Assembly: GCA_022376925.1 (NCBI GenBank)
Contig: JAIOJX010000005.1
Location: forward strand, 14,474,501 to 14,538,500
Direction: 5' to 3'
Source of the DNA: Tragulus kanchil
Lineage: Eukaryota; Chordata; Mammalia; Artiodactyla; Tragulidae
DNA length: 64,000 bases
The position numbers and the translations under genes were made by a program. Position 1 is the first letter of the stretch, and every line of letters begins with the position of its first letter. Shown here one piece after another: positions 10,888 to 21,374 of the stretch. The notes beneath the pieces are model-generated. The model saw only the letters and a list, made by a program, of their open reading frames with translations, ran no database searches and was not told the DNA's origin.

Positions 10888-11110
10888 AATTGGATTTGAC
10901 TAGACTGAGCCTTGAGTCTACTATTTACCAGCTATCAATGGGACACACATCTGCTCTGAGCCTCTGTTTTCTCATCTATATGATAGGAGTAACACCAACA
11001 ACAACCACTAAGTTGTGATAATTAAGAAAGACAGTGATTAAAAATAACAATGAAAACCATAATGCTTTAAATAAATGCTGACAATAACAATGGGAGTAAT
11101 AATAAACATT
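10888..11110 (+). mobile_element. MIR SINE, copy A
   Basis: MIR-like order: 'tttaccagcta', 'ctctgagcctctgttttctcatctatatgataggagtaa', then a degraded 3' part with 'tgctttaaataaatgctgac'. Ancient divergence. Confidence 0.75.
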
Positions 11111-11350
11111 TGTAATGGGAAATGCTGATTGACGATGTACAATGTCCCAATGTCTTCCCTGAACACTTTTTGTGGGTCTTCTCACTTGATTTCCACTGCA
11201 ACTGAATTAATTCTTTCTTTTCCCCATTGACTTAATGTCCAAATTTATGCATTTCATTTTGCAAATAAGGAGTACAAGCTCCATGAAAGAAGAAAACATA
11301 TCTTCTCAATCCACAGGATGCCTGGTATGAATGTCTGAATACATTTAGGT

Positions 11351-11562
11351 CAGTAATTCTTAAACCAAAGTATGATTCTGCCATGTAGGGGAACTCTGGG
11401 CAACATCTATATTATTTTTACTTGTCACACCTGAGGAACAATACGGCATTTAGTCCACAAAGGTCAAGGATGCCGCTAAACATCTTACAATGCACAAGAC
11501 ATTCTCTTACAACAAAGAATTATCCAGCCAAAATGCCTGTAGTGCTGAGGTTGAGAAATCCC
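11351..11562 (+). mobile_element. MER20 hAT-Charlie DNA transposon, copy A
   Basis: Non-autonomous hAT element of about 212 bp matching MER20 in order: 'cagtaattcttaaacc', 'gggcaacat', 'ttgtcacacctgagga', 'gatgccgctaaacatcttac', 'aatgcacaagacattctc', 'caacaaagaattatccagcc', and a 'gaggttgagaaatccc' end. MER20 copies are known as regulatory substrates in placental mammals; no role is shown here. Confidence 0.85.
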
Positions 11563-12009
11563 AATTCAGATAAATGAAAAAAGTCACTAAATGAATGCAC
11601 ATGCTGAACAATCTCCTAGGACATAATGTGTCGTGCAAAGCTTGCTTCTGACACAGGGTAGGAAACCTTGGCTCTGAATTGCCCCTACTATGTGTATACC
11701 AAAAGCAGATGGTTCTTAAAGTATAACATGTCTGCTAATGCAGCTTCTCTGAACAGAGACTGGGATTGGATACACAGGGTTAGATGAGTACTAGACTGTC
11801 TTAGAAAAAAAAGCACAAGCGTGTCAAGTTGGGTATTGATTTTCATTTGCTAACAATATAACATGGTGGTCTAGAAGGAGTTGTGTTTGGAGAGAAAGGA
11901 CAGATGTCCATAGCTGATCCCAGTCATACTCAGTGTGGATGTTTCACTCTGGGGCATTTGTCCTGTCAGTTCTCCTCTTTGCAGCAGACAATATGGAGGA
12001 GATGACAAA

Positions 12010-12232
12010 AATTGGATTTGACTAGACTGAGCCTTGAGTCTACTATTTACCAGCTATCAATGGGACACACATCTGCTCTGAGCCTCTGTTTTCTCATCTA
12101 TATGATAGGAGTAACACCAACAACAACCACTAAGTTGTGATAATTAAGAAAGACAGTGATTAAAAATAACAATGAAAACCATAATGCTTTAAATAAATGC
12201 TGACAATAACAATGGGAGTAATAATAAACATT
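12010..12232 (+). mobile_element. MIR SINE, copy B
   Basis: Identical second copy of the MIR at 10888-11110, duplicated with pair 5. Confidence 0.75.
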
Positions 12233-12472
12233 TGTAATGGGAAATGCTGATTGACGATGTACAATGTCCCAATGTCTTCCCTGAACACTTTTTGTGGGTC
12301 TTCTCACTTGATTTCCACTGCAACTGAATTAATTCTTTCTTTTCCCCATTGACTTAATGTCCAAATTTATGCATTTCATTTTGCAAATAAGGAGTACAAG
12401 CTCCATGAAAGAAGAAAACATATCTTCTCAATCCACAGGATGCCTGGTATGAATGTCTGAATACATTTAGGT

Positions 12473-12684
12473 CAGTAATTCTTAAACCAAAGTATGATTC
12501 TGCCATGTAGGGGAACTCTGGGCAACATCTATATTATTTTTACTTGTCACACCTGAGGAACAATACGGCATTTAGTCCACAAAGGTCAAGGATGCCGCTA
12601 AACATCTTACAATGCACAAGACATTCTCTTACAACAAAGAATTATCCAGCCAAAATGCCTGTAGTGCTGAGGTTGAGAAATCCC
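12473..12684 (+). mobile_element. MER20, copy B
   Basis: Second copy of the MER20 at 11351-11562 with no visible divergence, although MER20 insertions predate the ruminants. Confidence 0.85.
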
Positions 12685-12766
12685 AATTCAGATAAATGAA
12701 AAAAAAAAGTCACTAAATGAATGCACATGCTGAACAATCTCCTAGGACATAATGTGTCGTGCAAAG

Positions 12767-13318
12767 TCTATCTAGACACCAGAAAACTGTAAGCTCTTCA
12801 TTTTTTTTTTATTCTGGCCTCACATCATTCCTTTATGCTCCCTAATTCTTCATTTTGTGTCTGATGAGGCTTTTCCCAGCAGAGGTAACTGCTTCATTCA
12901 CTTTACTGATACAACAACTAAATAAAAACCAGAGAAAAATCCAGACAATCTTTTGTCCAAGGAAGACTGTCTCCTCTGCTACCTCCACAAGAGAGGTTTT
13001 GCTAAAACAATCTCTTTGAACATCTCTGGTCAGCCAAAGGGAAAAAGGAGCCTGTCTGAGCAAGCGTAAAACATGATCTGTTCCTGGTTCTTTTTAACTT
13101 TCCATCTTTATTTTTCCTTTTCCCCCATTTCTGATCTGCTTTTAATTTACTTTATCTTTCCAAATTATTCCTATTTTTGTGAAAGATCCTTAATTTCTGA
13201 CATAAGGCAGGAAATAAACAAATTAAAAAGCAAAGACAGGTATTCTAAAGTAACATTTTCTTATGCATTTTCATTTTCTCCACCAGTATTTCTCCGACAG
13301 GGTTAGAATTTTTCTGTT
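12767..13318. other. Unique stretch, no gene recognised
   Basis: Pyrimidine-rich around 13080-13180. Short open frames exist on both strands but have no recognisable protein similarity, splice context or codon bias. Confidence 0.55.
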
Positions 13319-13580
13319 AAGAATCACTCACCAGGCTTCCCTGGTGGTCCAGTGGTAAGGACCCCACCTTGCAGTGCAAGGGGGGCCAGTTCGATCCCTG
13401 ATGTGTCCAACTACCTAGCCGGAGATCTGGAGCGCATGCACCCAGAGCTGGCACTCTGTGATGAGAGAGGCCCCTGCGATGGGAGGTCCATATGGGTCAA
13501 AGAACAAAGATGGATGAAAAAATAGATAAATGAAAGACCAATAGAAGAGGCCCCCCCTCAAACAAAAAGAATCACTCACC
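13319..13580 (+). mobile_element. CHR SINE with 14-bp TSD (first of two insertions)
   Basis: Plus-strand CHR SINE (13333-13566), internally deleted after the B box ('ttcgatccctgatgtgtcc'). It lies between two perfect copies of aagaatcactcacc at 13319-13332 and 13567-13580, the target-site duplication. Confidence 0.93.
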
Positions 13581-13744
13581 TGCAATGGCCTGAAGGGGTG
13601 GGATGGGGGGGAACTGGGAGGGGTGTGGAGGAGGGAGGGGGCCAGGATATACATCTAACTAATCTGGGATTACACGTATCTGTAAACAACAAAACTCTGT
13701 AAAAGTAAAATTAAAATAATTATTAAAAAAAAGAATCACTCACC
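13567..13744 (+). mobile_element. 5'-truncated L1_BT tail inserted at the same target
   Basis: About 150 bp of L1_BT 3' UTR (13581-13730: G-rich part, then 'ggatatacatctaactaatc', 'tgtaaacaacaaaactctg', A-rich end). It is flanked by aagaatcactcacc at 13567-13580 and 13731-13744, so it shares the middle TSD with the neighbouring SINE. Confidence 0.9.
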
Positions 13745-15589
13745 TAGGGTGTAAGGAAGCTTACACACCAGTAAAAGCAGCAGCTAACAACCAACCTACA
13801 GGGGTGAGAAGGGCATGGGGAGAGACCAGGGTGAGAGAAATAAGAGATATTCGATCTGCTTTACAGTTTTGAGAGGGAAAAAAAGCACAACTTTGATTCT
13901 CAAATGCAAAAATATACACACAATGCAAGGAAATATTTTCCAAGGAAATGAGACAATACATAAGAAGAAGCTGAGAGAAAGAGGAAGAAGGAAAATACAA
14001 CACACACACACACACACACACACAGAAGAGAGCAGGTCAGAGGGACAAATGAAGGCCAACCTCTCCCAAAGACCCAATTAAATGATTCTCGGCAACTTCC
14101 ACCCCCTCATCCTGCTTCCTCCAAGCCTCACTGCCCTGGCATGCAAAGCCTCTTGCATATCTGTCCATGTAGATTTTATGGTGGAACCAAGGAAATGTAA
14201 AATGAGAATAATCCTTTTCACTTGTCCAATGTTCTCTTAGTCATTTATTGTCCACATGAAGCAGGAAGGCTTTCTTTCCTCCCTAATTGTGTGCTAAGCG
14301 TCCCCCTCTGTTCCATCCTCCCTCCCAAGCCACCAACAATCCTCTTTCCCTTTAGGATGAAATAGGATGACATGGGTCCTGTCCTCCTACCACTTACAGT
14401 CTCCAAAATAAACAAACAGAACACATACGGAGAAGCCAACTAAGGAGAAGATGGGACAACTTGCTTGCTCAAGTATAAGTAAAAAAAATTTGAATTGTTT
14501 TCTTTCAATATTGTAATTGCTTTGCTGCAATGTTCAATTTTAGAGGGGGAAATGCTTGGCAATTTTATACACACATACACATACACACTCTCCAATAATC
14601 TGTGTGTTGGTTGAGATGACCAACATTTGAAATAATAGGGTATCATTTTTAGTCATGAATGATGTCTCTTGGAGGTTAGTAATCTTGTGTAAAAATTCTT
14701 GGTAAATTAATTGCTTTGCTATTTAACTGTTGAACATGAAATATTTGATCTCCCATAATTTTAACATTAAAGGCTTTTTCTAATTTGTTGTGTTTACATC
14801 ACCAAAGCAAAATGTCTGACTAACCAAAGACATGTTCAGCCCTTTCAAGATTCTAATAATAAACAACTCTAAGATAAAACATAAATTGACCCTAATACTG
14901 AGTATACAATTGGCAAAATAATTTTGTAAAGGAACATTACAGAAAGCAGGGAATTCTCTGAGGGAAAAGGATGGGATATGCATCTTATCATCATGGAATA
15001 GGACATTCTGAAGTGCTTGGAAAGAATTATTCATTTTCCTATGAAGGTAAAAATGGTTCTTTACTCCCATGTTCCCAACTCACCCTTATAAGCTAAGGAT
15101 GAACAAGCGATATCACAGGAACTCATGTAGAAATTTTATAAGTCACAATTACTATTTCAGTCTCAGTGGCAGTTGCTATTTCTGTCCTTGCCTCTAGAAG
15201 TCTCACTGTGTCTTAGACTGGTGGACGGTCCAAGACTTTGTTAGAAAAAGTGTCACCTAGGTTTTCAAAAGTGATTCCAGACTCTTCTGATTGCTAACTT
15301 GTCACTAGACGCTTATTCTAAACCAATGCTTCTGAGACAGTTCTTCTTTCCAAAGGTATTGCCTATTTTCTGATTGCTAAGATACTGAAATGTCATCACC
15401 AGGAATTCATTCACACATTTTACAAGTAATAAATTCCTCTTGGACACTTGAGAAGACAAATCAAAATCTCTCTCCTTAAACAGTCTGTGCATCTCGTGTT
15501 TGAACTAAGGCAATACTGGACTTTGAAAGGCCATCAGGAGGCTGCATGAGTCCGTGTACATGACCGTCTGGAAAAGGCAAGAAAGACAT
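13745..15589. other. Long unique stretch with no recognised gene
   Basis: I see only a CA microsatellite (14000-14023). Short open frames lack similarity or splice context. Sequence at 14640-15080 is AT-rich and without a named repeat. Confidence 0.55.
13998..14023 (+). repeat. (CA)n microsatellite
   Basis: About 12 uninterrupted CA units; potentially polymorphic. Confidence 0.95.
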
Positions 15590-16115
15590 GGCGATCGTAA
15601 AAAGATCCATGGATTCCATGGCCGGGGGGAGGCAGGGATGAATAGGCGGAGCAGGGAGAAGTTTTAGGGAGTAGTGAAACTACTCCACATGACCCTCTCA
15701 TGGTGGATTTGTGGTTGTTGTTGTGTAACTGCTAAGTTGTGTCCAACTCTTTTGCGACCCCAAGGGCTGTAGCCCACAGAGATAGAACCCATGCCTCCTA
15801 CACTGTCAGCTGGATTCTTTACCACTGAGCCATCAAGGAAGCCTATAATTATGGATACATGTCATTATATATTTGTCCAAATCTGTAACACCAAGCATGA
15901 CCCCTGACATGAACTATAGACTTCAGGTGACTTTTATGTGCTAAGGTAGGTTCATCAGTTGTAACAACTGCATCACTCTGGTGTGGGGATGCTAACAATG
16001 GGGGAGGCTAATGCATGTGTGGGAACAGGGTAGATATGAGAAAGCTCTGTACCTTCCTCTCAGTTTTGCTGTGAACTCAAAACTGCTATGAAAAATCAAG
16101 TCTATTAAAAAAATG
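15590..16115 (+). mobile_element. Old L1M 3' end, split by a Bov-tA SINE
   Basis: The tail part 'ggatacatgtcattatatatttgtccaa', 'gtaggttcatcagttgtaac', 'gggggaggctaatgcatgtgtgg', 'tctgtaccttcctctcagttttgctgtgaac' and the 'aatcaagtctattaaaaaaa' end is the familiar 3' UTR of an old plus-strand L1M. The preceding 'gggagtagtgaaactactcc' is its left part. Confidence 0.75.
15714..15843 (-). mobile_element. Bov-tA SINE
   Basis: On the minus strand a tRNA-like head ('ggcttccttgatggctcag', 'gtggtaaagaatcc') is followed by a shortened BOV-A unit ending 'aagagttggacacaactta'. It is inserted in the old L1 tail. Confidence 0.9.
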
Positions 16116-16443
16116 TCCACTAGTAAAATATAATCCATCTTGGAAAGAGTGAAGCCTTCCACTGATCAGCTCTTCTGAATCTATAAACCTATCAGTTACT
16201 TCAGTGCTTTTCCACTGCCAACAGCAAAGAACAGGATATCTGAAGGGGATGTGATGAAAGCAAACTTTGGTGGGGGCACTTTTACAAAGATGTGTCTGGA
16301 GAATGGGGCATTATCCAGAGAAAGAAGATCCAAATAGACCGTCGTAGGAAGGTAGTGAGCAGGCAACACTTGTTAGAGAAGGTTGGGACGTGGAGGTTGG
16401 AAGGGCAGCATGTGAATAGAGTTCCACAGAAGACAAGACGGTT
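16116..16443. other. Unique stretch
   Basis: No gene, promoter or repeat recognised between two L1 fragments. Confidence 0.5.
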
Positions 16444-16925
16444 CAAAAGACAGTATGACTCAAAATGGATCAAAGATCTAAAGACAGGAACTAAAACTAC
16501 GAAACTCCTGAAAGAGAGGGATAAATTCCCATGACCTTGGGTTTGGCAATGTTTTCTTAGATGGACACCAAAAGCACAAGCGACAAAAGAAAAAAAAATA
16601 GATATACTGGACTTCGTTAAAATGACAATCTTTTGTGTGTAAAAGGATACCACTGAAAGACTAAAAAGAAAATCCACAGAATGGGAGAAAATAATTGCCA
16701 GTCAGGTATCTGTTAAGTGTCTAGTATTCAGAATATGGAAAGAGTTCTTACAAGGCAACAAACAACTAAAAAGTGAATAAAGGAATTAAACACAATTTCT
16801 CCAGAAAAAGATATACAAAAGGCCAATAAGCACATGAAAACATGTTCAAAGTCATTAATTATTAGGGAAATGCGAAACAAAGTCACACAAAAAATACCAC
16901 TTCAGTCTCATTAAAATGGCTGTAA
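16444..16925 (+). mobile_element. Old L1 ORF2 3'-part fragment
   Basis: A-rich plus-strand sequence with typical L1 ORF2 C-terminal nucleotide phrases, such as 'gatcaaagatctaaagac', 'ggacaccaaaagcacaagc', 'gggagaaaataattgcca' and 'ggccaataagcacatgaaaa'. Frames are broken by stops and indels. Confidence 0.85.
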
Positions 16926-17302
16926 CCCCCCAAAAAAGATAAAAACAAACACAGATGATCTTAGTGCATTTAACAAAGTAAAAATACGCTCACCCTAGCT
17001 CTGATCCTAAACACTGGAACCTGGGGGTAACAGACTGGCAGCTTTGTTGTTTGCACAATTATAATTCGTACTGTACACACAAAGGATATGGCTACCTTCT
17101 GTTAAATCTGTACTTTCTAAATATCAAAATAAAGGGAGATGAGGTATAAACCAATTTTTATTTAACTTGTTTGAAACATGAGTTTTCTTTGCTTAAAATA
17201 AGGGCTTTGCCCATTTTTCTGTAAGTCTCTTGCAATCCTGTGTAGAAGCTGTTCTCATTAAACACCAGCTAAGTCCATTCTCTGGTACTAGCTACAAAAT
17301 TG
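16926..17302. other. Unique stretch
   Basis: AT-rich intergenic-looking sequence; nothing further recognised. Confidence 0.5.
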
Positions 17303-18123
17303 GTTTCATATTCTATTTAACAATTTAAATAACTGAAGTGTTTCTAAAAATGAAAAAAAACAATGACTGCATTTACTACTTTGCCTGGCTTTCAACTAAC
17401 AGGCCAGATGTCCCAGCACTGTGGTTTGAACTGAGAGATTGGCTCGTAGGTTGTAGAACTGTCTGGTTTCTTCTTGAACTGGGGAAGAGACACGTCTCCT
17501 ACAGTCCTTATTGTCAAAAGAGGAATAGGATCGTGTACTATCCTGTTCTTACATAAACCACAGGTTGCTGTCATAGTATCTCTAGCTGGGAAAAGGTAAA
17601 AGTGATCCAGGATCTCACTACAGTAGGTGGAGGACAGGCTGCAGTATCCTTGCGCTTGGTTCCTAAGTCTTTCCACTCCACCACCTTACAGTCCAAACCT
17701 CTCAGACAGATGTTCAACGCTTTTCACAATCTGACACCACTTGTTTAAGCACTTGTTTCAAAACTTCATAAGCAGTTTCCCGCTGTAGTCAGGCTGATCT
17801 TTCTTTCAGCTTATAAACATGGCTTTTCATTCTTCAAGTCTTAGGTTATTTTCCCTTCCTTACTCTCATCACCTACTTTCCTGTCTCAGCATATATTGAT
17901 TTACTTCTTCGCCATCTTCAGAATGCAATTTGGTCCCCCACCATTCATGAAAAATTCTGGAACCTCTTCAACTCCTGTATAACGGACATTCATTAAAAAT
18001 AAATAAATAAAAATCACAATGAGACGAATTTATCTGTATAACTAACCTGGGCCCTTCACCATTGTTGGGCACAATGGTTTGGTTTATTCAATTTCTATTT
18101 CACCCTCTTTCTAGACAGGAGGA

Positions 18124-18342
18124 TTTCTATAACCTCAACACCATTGACATTTGGGGCCCAGTAGTTCTTTGTCATGAGCGACTGTCTTGTTATGACAGAG
18201 TTTAATGGCATCCCTGGCTTCTACCCACTAGATGCCAGTAGAACTCACCCTCCAGCCACGACAACCAACAAGGTCTCTGTCATTACCAAATGTCTCCAGG
18301 GCAGTGAGAGGCAACAGACTCACTCCTAGTAGAGAACCACTC
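18124..18342 (-). mobile_element. MER20, minus orientation, copy A
   Basis: Complement of MER20: 'aacctcaacaccattgacattt', 'ggcccagtagttctttgtc', 'tggcatccctggcttctacc', 'cactagatgccagtagaac', 'accaaatgtctccaggg', 'gagaaccact'. Confidence 0.87.
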
Positions 18343-19208
18343 CTAGTGAATGTCTCCAGCCTGTCTAGGATTCAGGAGAAAGGCAGAGTTTCATATTCTA
18401 TTTAACAATTTAAATAACTGAAGTGTTTCTAAAAATGAAAAAAAACAATGACTGCATTTACTACTTTGCCTGGCTTTCAACTAACAGGCCAGATGTCCCA
18501 GCACTGTGGTTTGAACTGAGAGATTGGCTCGTAGGTTGTAGAACTGTCTGGTTTCTTCTTGAACTGGGGAAGAGACACGTCTCCTACAGTCCTTATTGTC
18601 AAAAGAGGAATAGGATCGTGTACTATCCTGTTCTTACATAAACCACAGGTTGCTGTCATAGTATCTCTAGCTGGGAAAAAGGTAAAAAGTGATCCAGGAT
18701 CTCACTACAGTAGGTGGAGGACAGGCTGCAGTATCCTTGCGCTTGGTTCCTAAGTCTTTCCACTCCACCACCTTACAGTCCAAACCTCTCAGACAGATGT
18801 TCAACGCTTTTCACAATCTGACACCACTTGTTTAAGCACTTGTTTCAAAACTTCATAAGCAGTTTCCCGCTGTAGTCAGGCTGATCTTTCTTTCAGCTTA
18901 TAAACATGGCTTTTCATTCTTCAAGTCTTAGGTTATTTTCCCTTCCTTACTCTCATCACCTACTTTCCTGTCTCAGCATATATTGATTTACTTCTTCGCC
19001 ATCTTCAGAATGCAATTTGGTCCCCCACCATTCATGAAAAATTCTGGAACCTCTTCAACTCCTGTATAACGGACATTCATTAAAAATAAATAAATAAAAA
19101 TCACAATGAGACGAATTTATCTGTATAACTAACCTGGGCCCTTCACCATTGTTGGGCACAATGGTTTGGTTTATTCAATTTCTATTTCACCCTCTTTCTA
19201 GACAGGAG

Positions 19209-19430
19209 GATTTCTATAACCTCAACACCATTGACATTTGGGGCCCAGTAGTTCTTTGTCATGAGCGACTGTCTTGTTATGACAGAGTTTAATGGCATCC
19301 CTGGCTTCTACCCACTAGATGCCAGTAGAACTCACCCTCCAGCCACGACAACCAACAAGGTCTCTGTCATTACCAAATGTCTCCAGGGCAGTGGAGAGGC
19401 AACAGACTCACTCCTAGTAGAGAACCACTC
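19209..19430 (-). mobile_element. MER20, minus orientation, copy B
   Basis: Near-identical second copy through pair 6. Its right part is the source of the third copy at 20482-20555. Confidence 0.87.
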
Positions 19431-19438
19431 CTAGTGAA

Positions 19439-20254
19439 CCGCTCTGAACCTTGGAGGCAAAAAAGCTAAAAGCCATACAGTCAGACTCCACTGCATCTAG
19501 GATTCAGGAGAGGAAACAGGTTCTGATAAGCAAGTGAACCTGTGCTAGATCTGAAAGGCTCTAGTGAGGTGGGGACCATCTTCCTCTGCCTTTGACTGGT
19601 TCAAATGGCAGACAGGGTTGTGAGGCTGCCAAATATTTCTGCAGCCACATTCCATGTCCCTTCTCCTGGGTGCTGAGAGGGAGCTGTGTGGAAGTATAGG
19701 GGGAGTGGGCTGGTGTGAGGCATGGCTGCTCTCAGTGTTCCAGATCCCAGTCTCTAGTTTTCTGAGTGTCATGAGGCAATTTCCATAACTGCCCAGTGCT
19801 GGCCACTTCCAGATTTCAACTTCCTGATTCCTGAAATAACAGCTGTCAAAGCGAGGTCTTGAACTCAACAGATGCACTGGTGCCCTGCCCCTGGTGGTCA
19901 GTTCTGTCATGTTCAGTCAGTCAGTCCCAGGGACCATTGAAAGGGAACTCCTGAAACCTTCCACAATTTTCACACACCTAGTTTGCTTCATCCATCTTTT
20001 TTTCTGAATAAAAATTAGCTTCTCTTTCCTGCACTGAACCCATATAATGCCTTACCTATGATTATTCTACTCTTTTGCTAACTTCCTTTCTTTCTGAGTA
20101 GTTAAGCTTTTTACCGGGAGGAATTACACTTCTTTCTCTCATCTGCCTCCCATAATTGCCATCCAGGGCTTTGCTAAGAGTGGAAACAGGAAAGCAATTC
20201 AATTCATCTGTGTTTGGCATTCACTGAAAACCTGCTCAATGAATACAATCTTGG
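19439..20254. other. Unique stretch (duplicated in pair 7)
   Basis: No named repeat or gene. The 121-residue minus-strand frame at 19545-19910 has no recognisable domain and is duplicated intact at 20670-21035. Confidence 0.5.
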
Positions 20255-20481
20255 AAGAAGGGATGGAAAAAAAAAGAGATACACCACCCCCCTCAAAACC
20301 CAGTCCTCCCTCTTCCTCAGGGTGTTACAGAACCCGGACATGCACATCTGCTGCAGGAGAGAAAAAGTGCTTCTAGTAGGAAACTGTTGTGAGACTTTCT
20401 TACTAACAGGTTCAATCCCCTAAAAACTCTCCTAGAAAATCATCCATTTGCAAAAGCAGCTGATGACTCCCAGGTTATAAA

Positions 20482-20555
20482 AAGGTCTCTGTCATTACCA
20501 AATGTCTCCAGGGCAGTGGAGAGGGAACAGACTCACTCCTAGTAGAGAACCACTC
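20482..20555 (-). mobile_element. MER20 partial third copy
   Basis: Right-hand portion of the MER20 at 19209-19430, present again because pair 7 starts inside it. Confidence 0.85.
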
Positions 20556-21374
20556 CTAGTGAACCGCTCTGAACCTTGGAGGCAAAAAAGCTAAAAGCCA
20601 TACAGTCAGACTCCACTGCATCTAGGATTCAGGAGAGGAAACAGGTTCTGATAAGCAAGTGAACCTGTGCTAGATCTGAAAGGCTCTAGTGAGGTGGGGA
20701 CCATCTTCCTCTGCCTTTGACTGGTTCAAATGGCAGACAGGGTTGTGAGGCTGCCAAATATTTCTGCAGCCACATTCCATGTCCCTTCTCCTGGGTGCTG
20801 AGAGGGAGCTGTGTGGAAGTATAGGGGGAGTGGGCTGGTGTGAGGCATGGCTGCTCTCAGTGTTCCAGATCCCAGTCTCTAGTTTTCTGAGTGTCATGAG
20901 GCAATTTCCATAACTGCCCAGTGCTGGCCACTTCCAGATTTCAACTTCCTGATTCCTGAAATAACAGCTGTCAAAGCGAGGTCTTGAACTCAACAGATGC
21001 ACTGGTGCCCTGCCCCTGGTGGTCAGTTCTGTCATGTTCAGTCAGTCAGTCCCAGGGACCATTGAAAGGGAACTCCTGAAACCTTCCACAATTTTCACAC
21101 ACCTAGTTTGCTTCATCCATCTTTTTTTCTGAATAAAAATTAGCTTCTCTTTCCTGCACTGAACCCATATAATGCCTTACCTATGATTATTCTACTCTTT
21201 TGCTAACTTCCTTTCTTTCTGAGTAGTTAAGCTTTTTACCGGGAGGAATTACACTTCTTTCTCTCATCTGCCTCCCATAATTGCCATCCAGGGCTTTGCT
21301 AAGAGTGGAAACAGGAAAGCAATTCAATTCATCTGTGTTTGGCATTCACTGAAAACCTGCTCAATGAATACAAT

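Larger units (their letters stand above)
10522..12766. repeat. Tandem duplication pair 5 (10522-11640 and 11644-12766)
   Basis: Offset is 1122. Copy A starts inside copy B of pair 4, so 'gcttctgacacagggtagg' and about 128 bp after it occur three times (9382, 10522, 11644). The only clear difference is an A-run four bases longer in copy B (near 12700). The junction is almost spacer-free. Confidence 0.97.
17303..19438. repeat. Tandem duplication pair 6 (17303-18350 and 18388-19438)
   Basis: Offset is 1085, rising to 1088 after small indels such as 'gggaaaaggtaaaag' against 'gggaaaaaggtaaaaag'. The 37-bp spacer (18351-18387) is scrambled: it contains 'tgtctccagcctg' and 'tctaggattcaggaga', the latter recurring downstream at 19495-19511. 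Confidence 0.97.
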
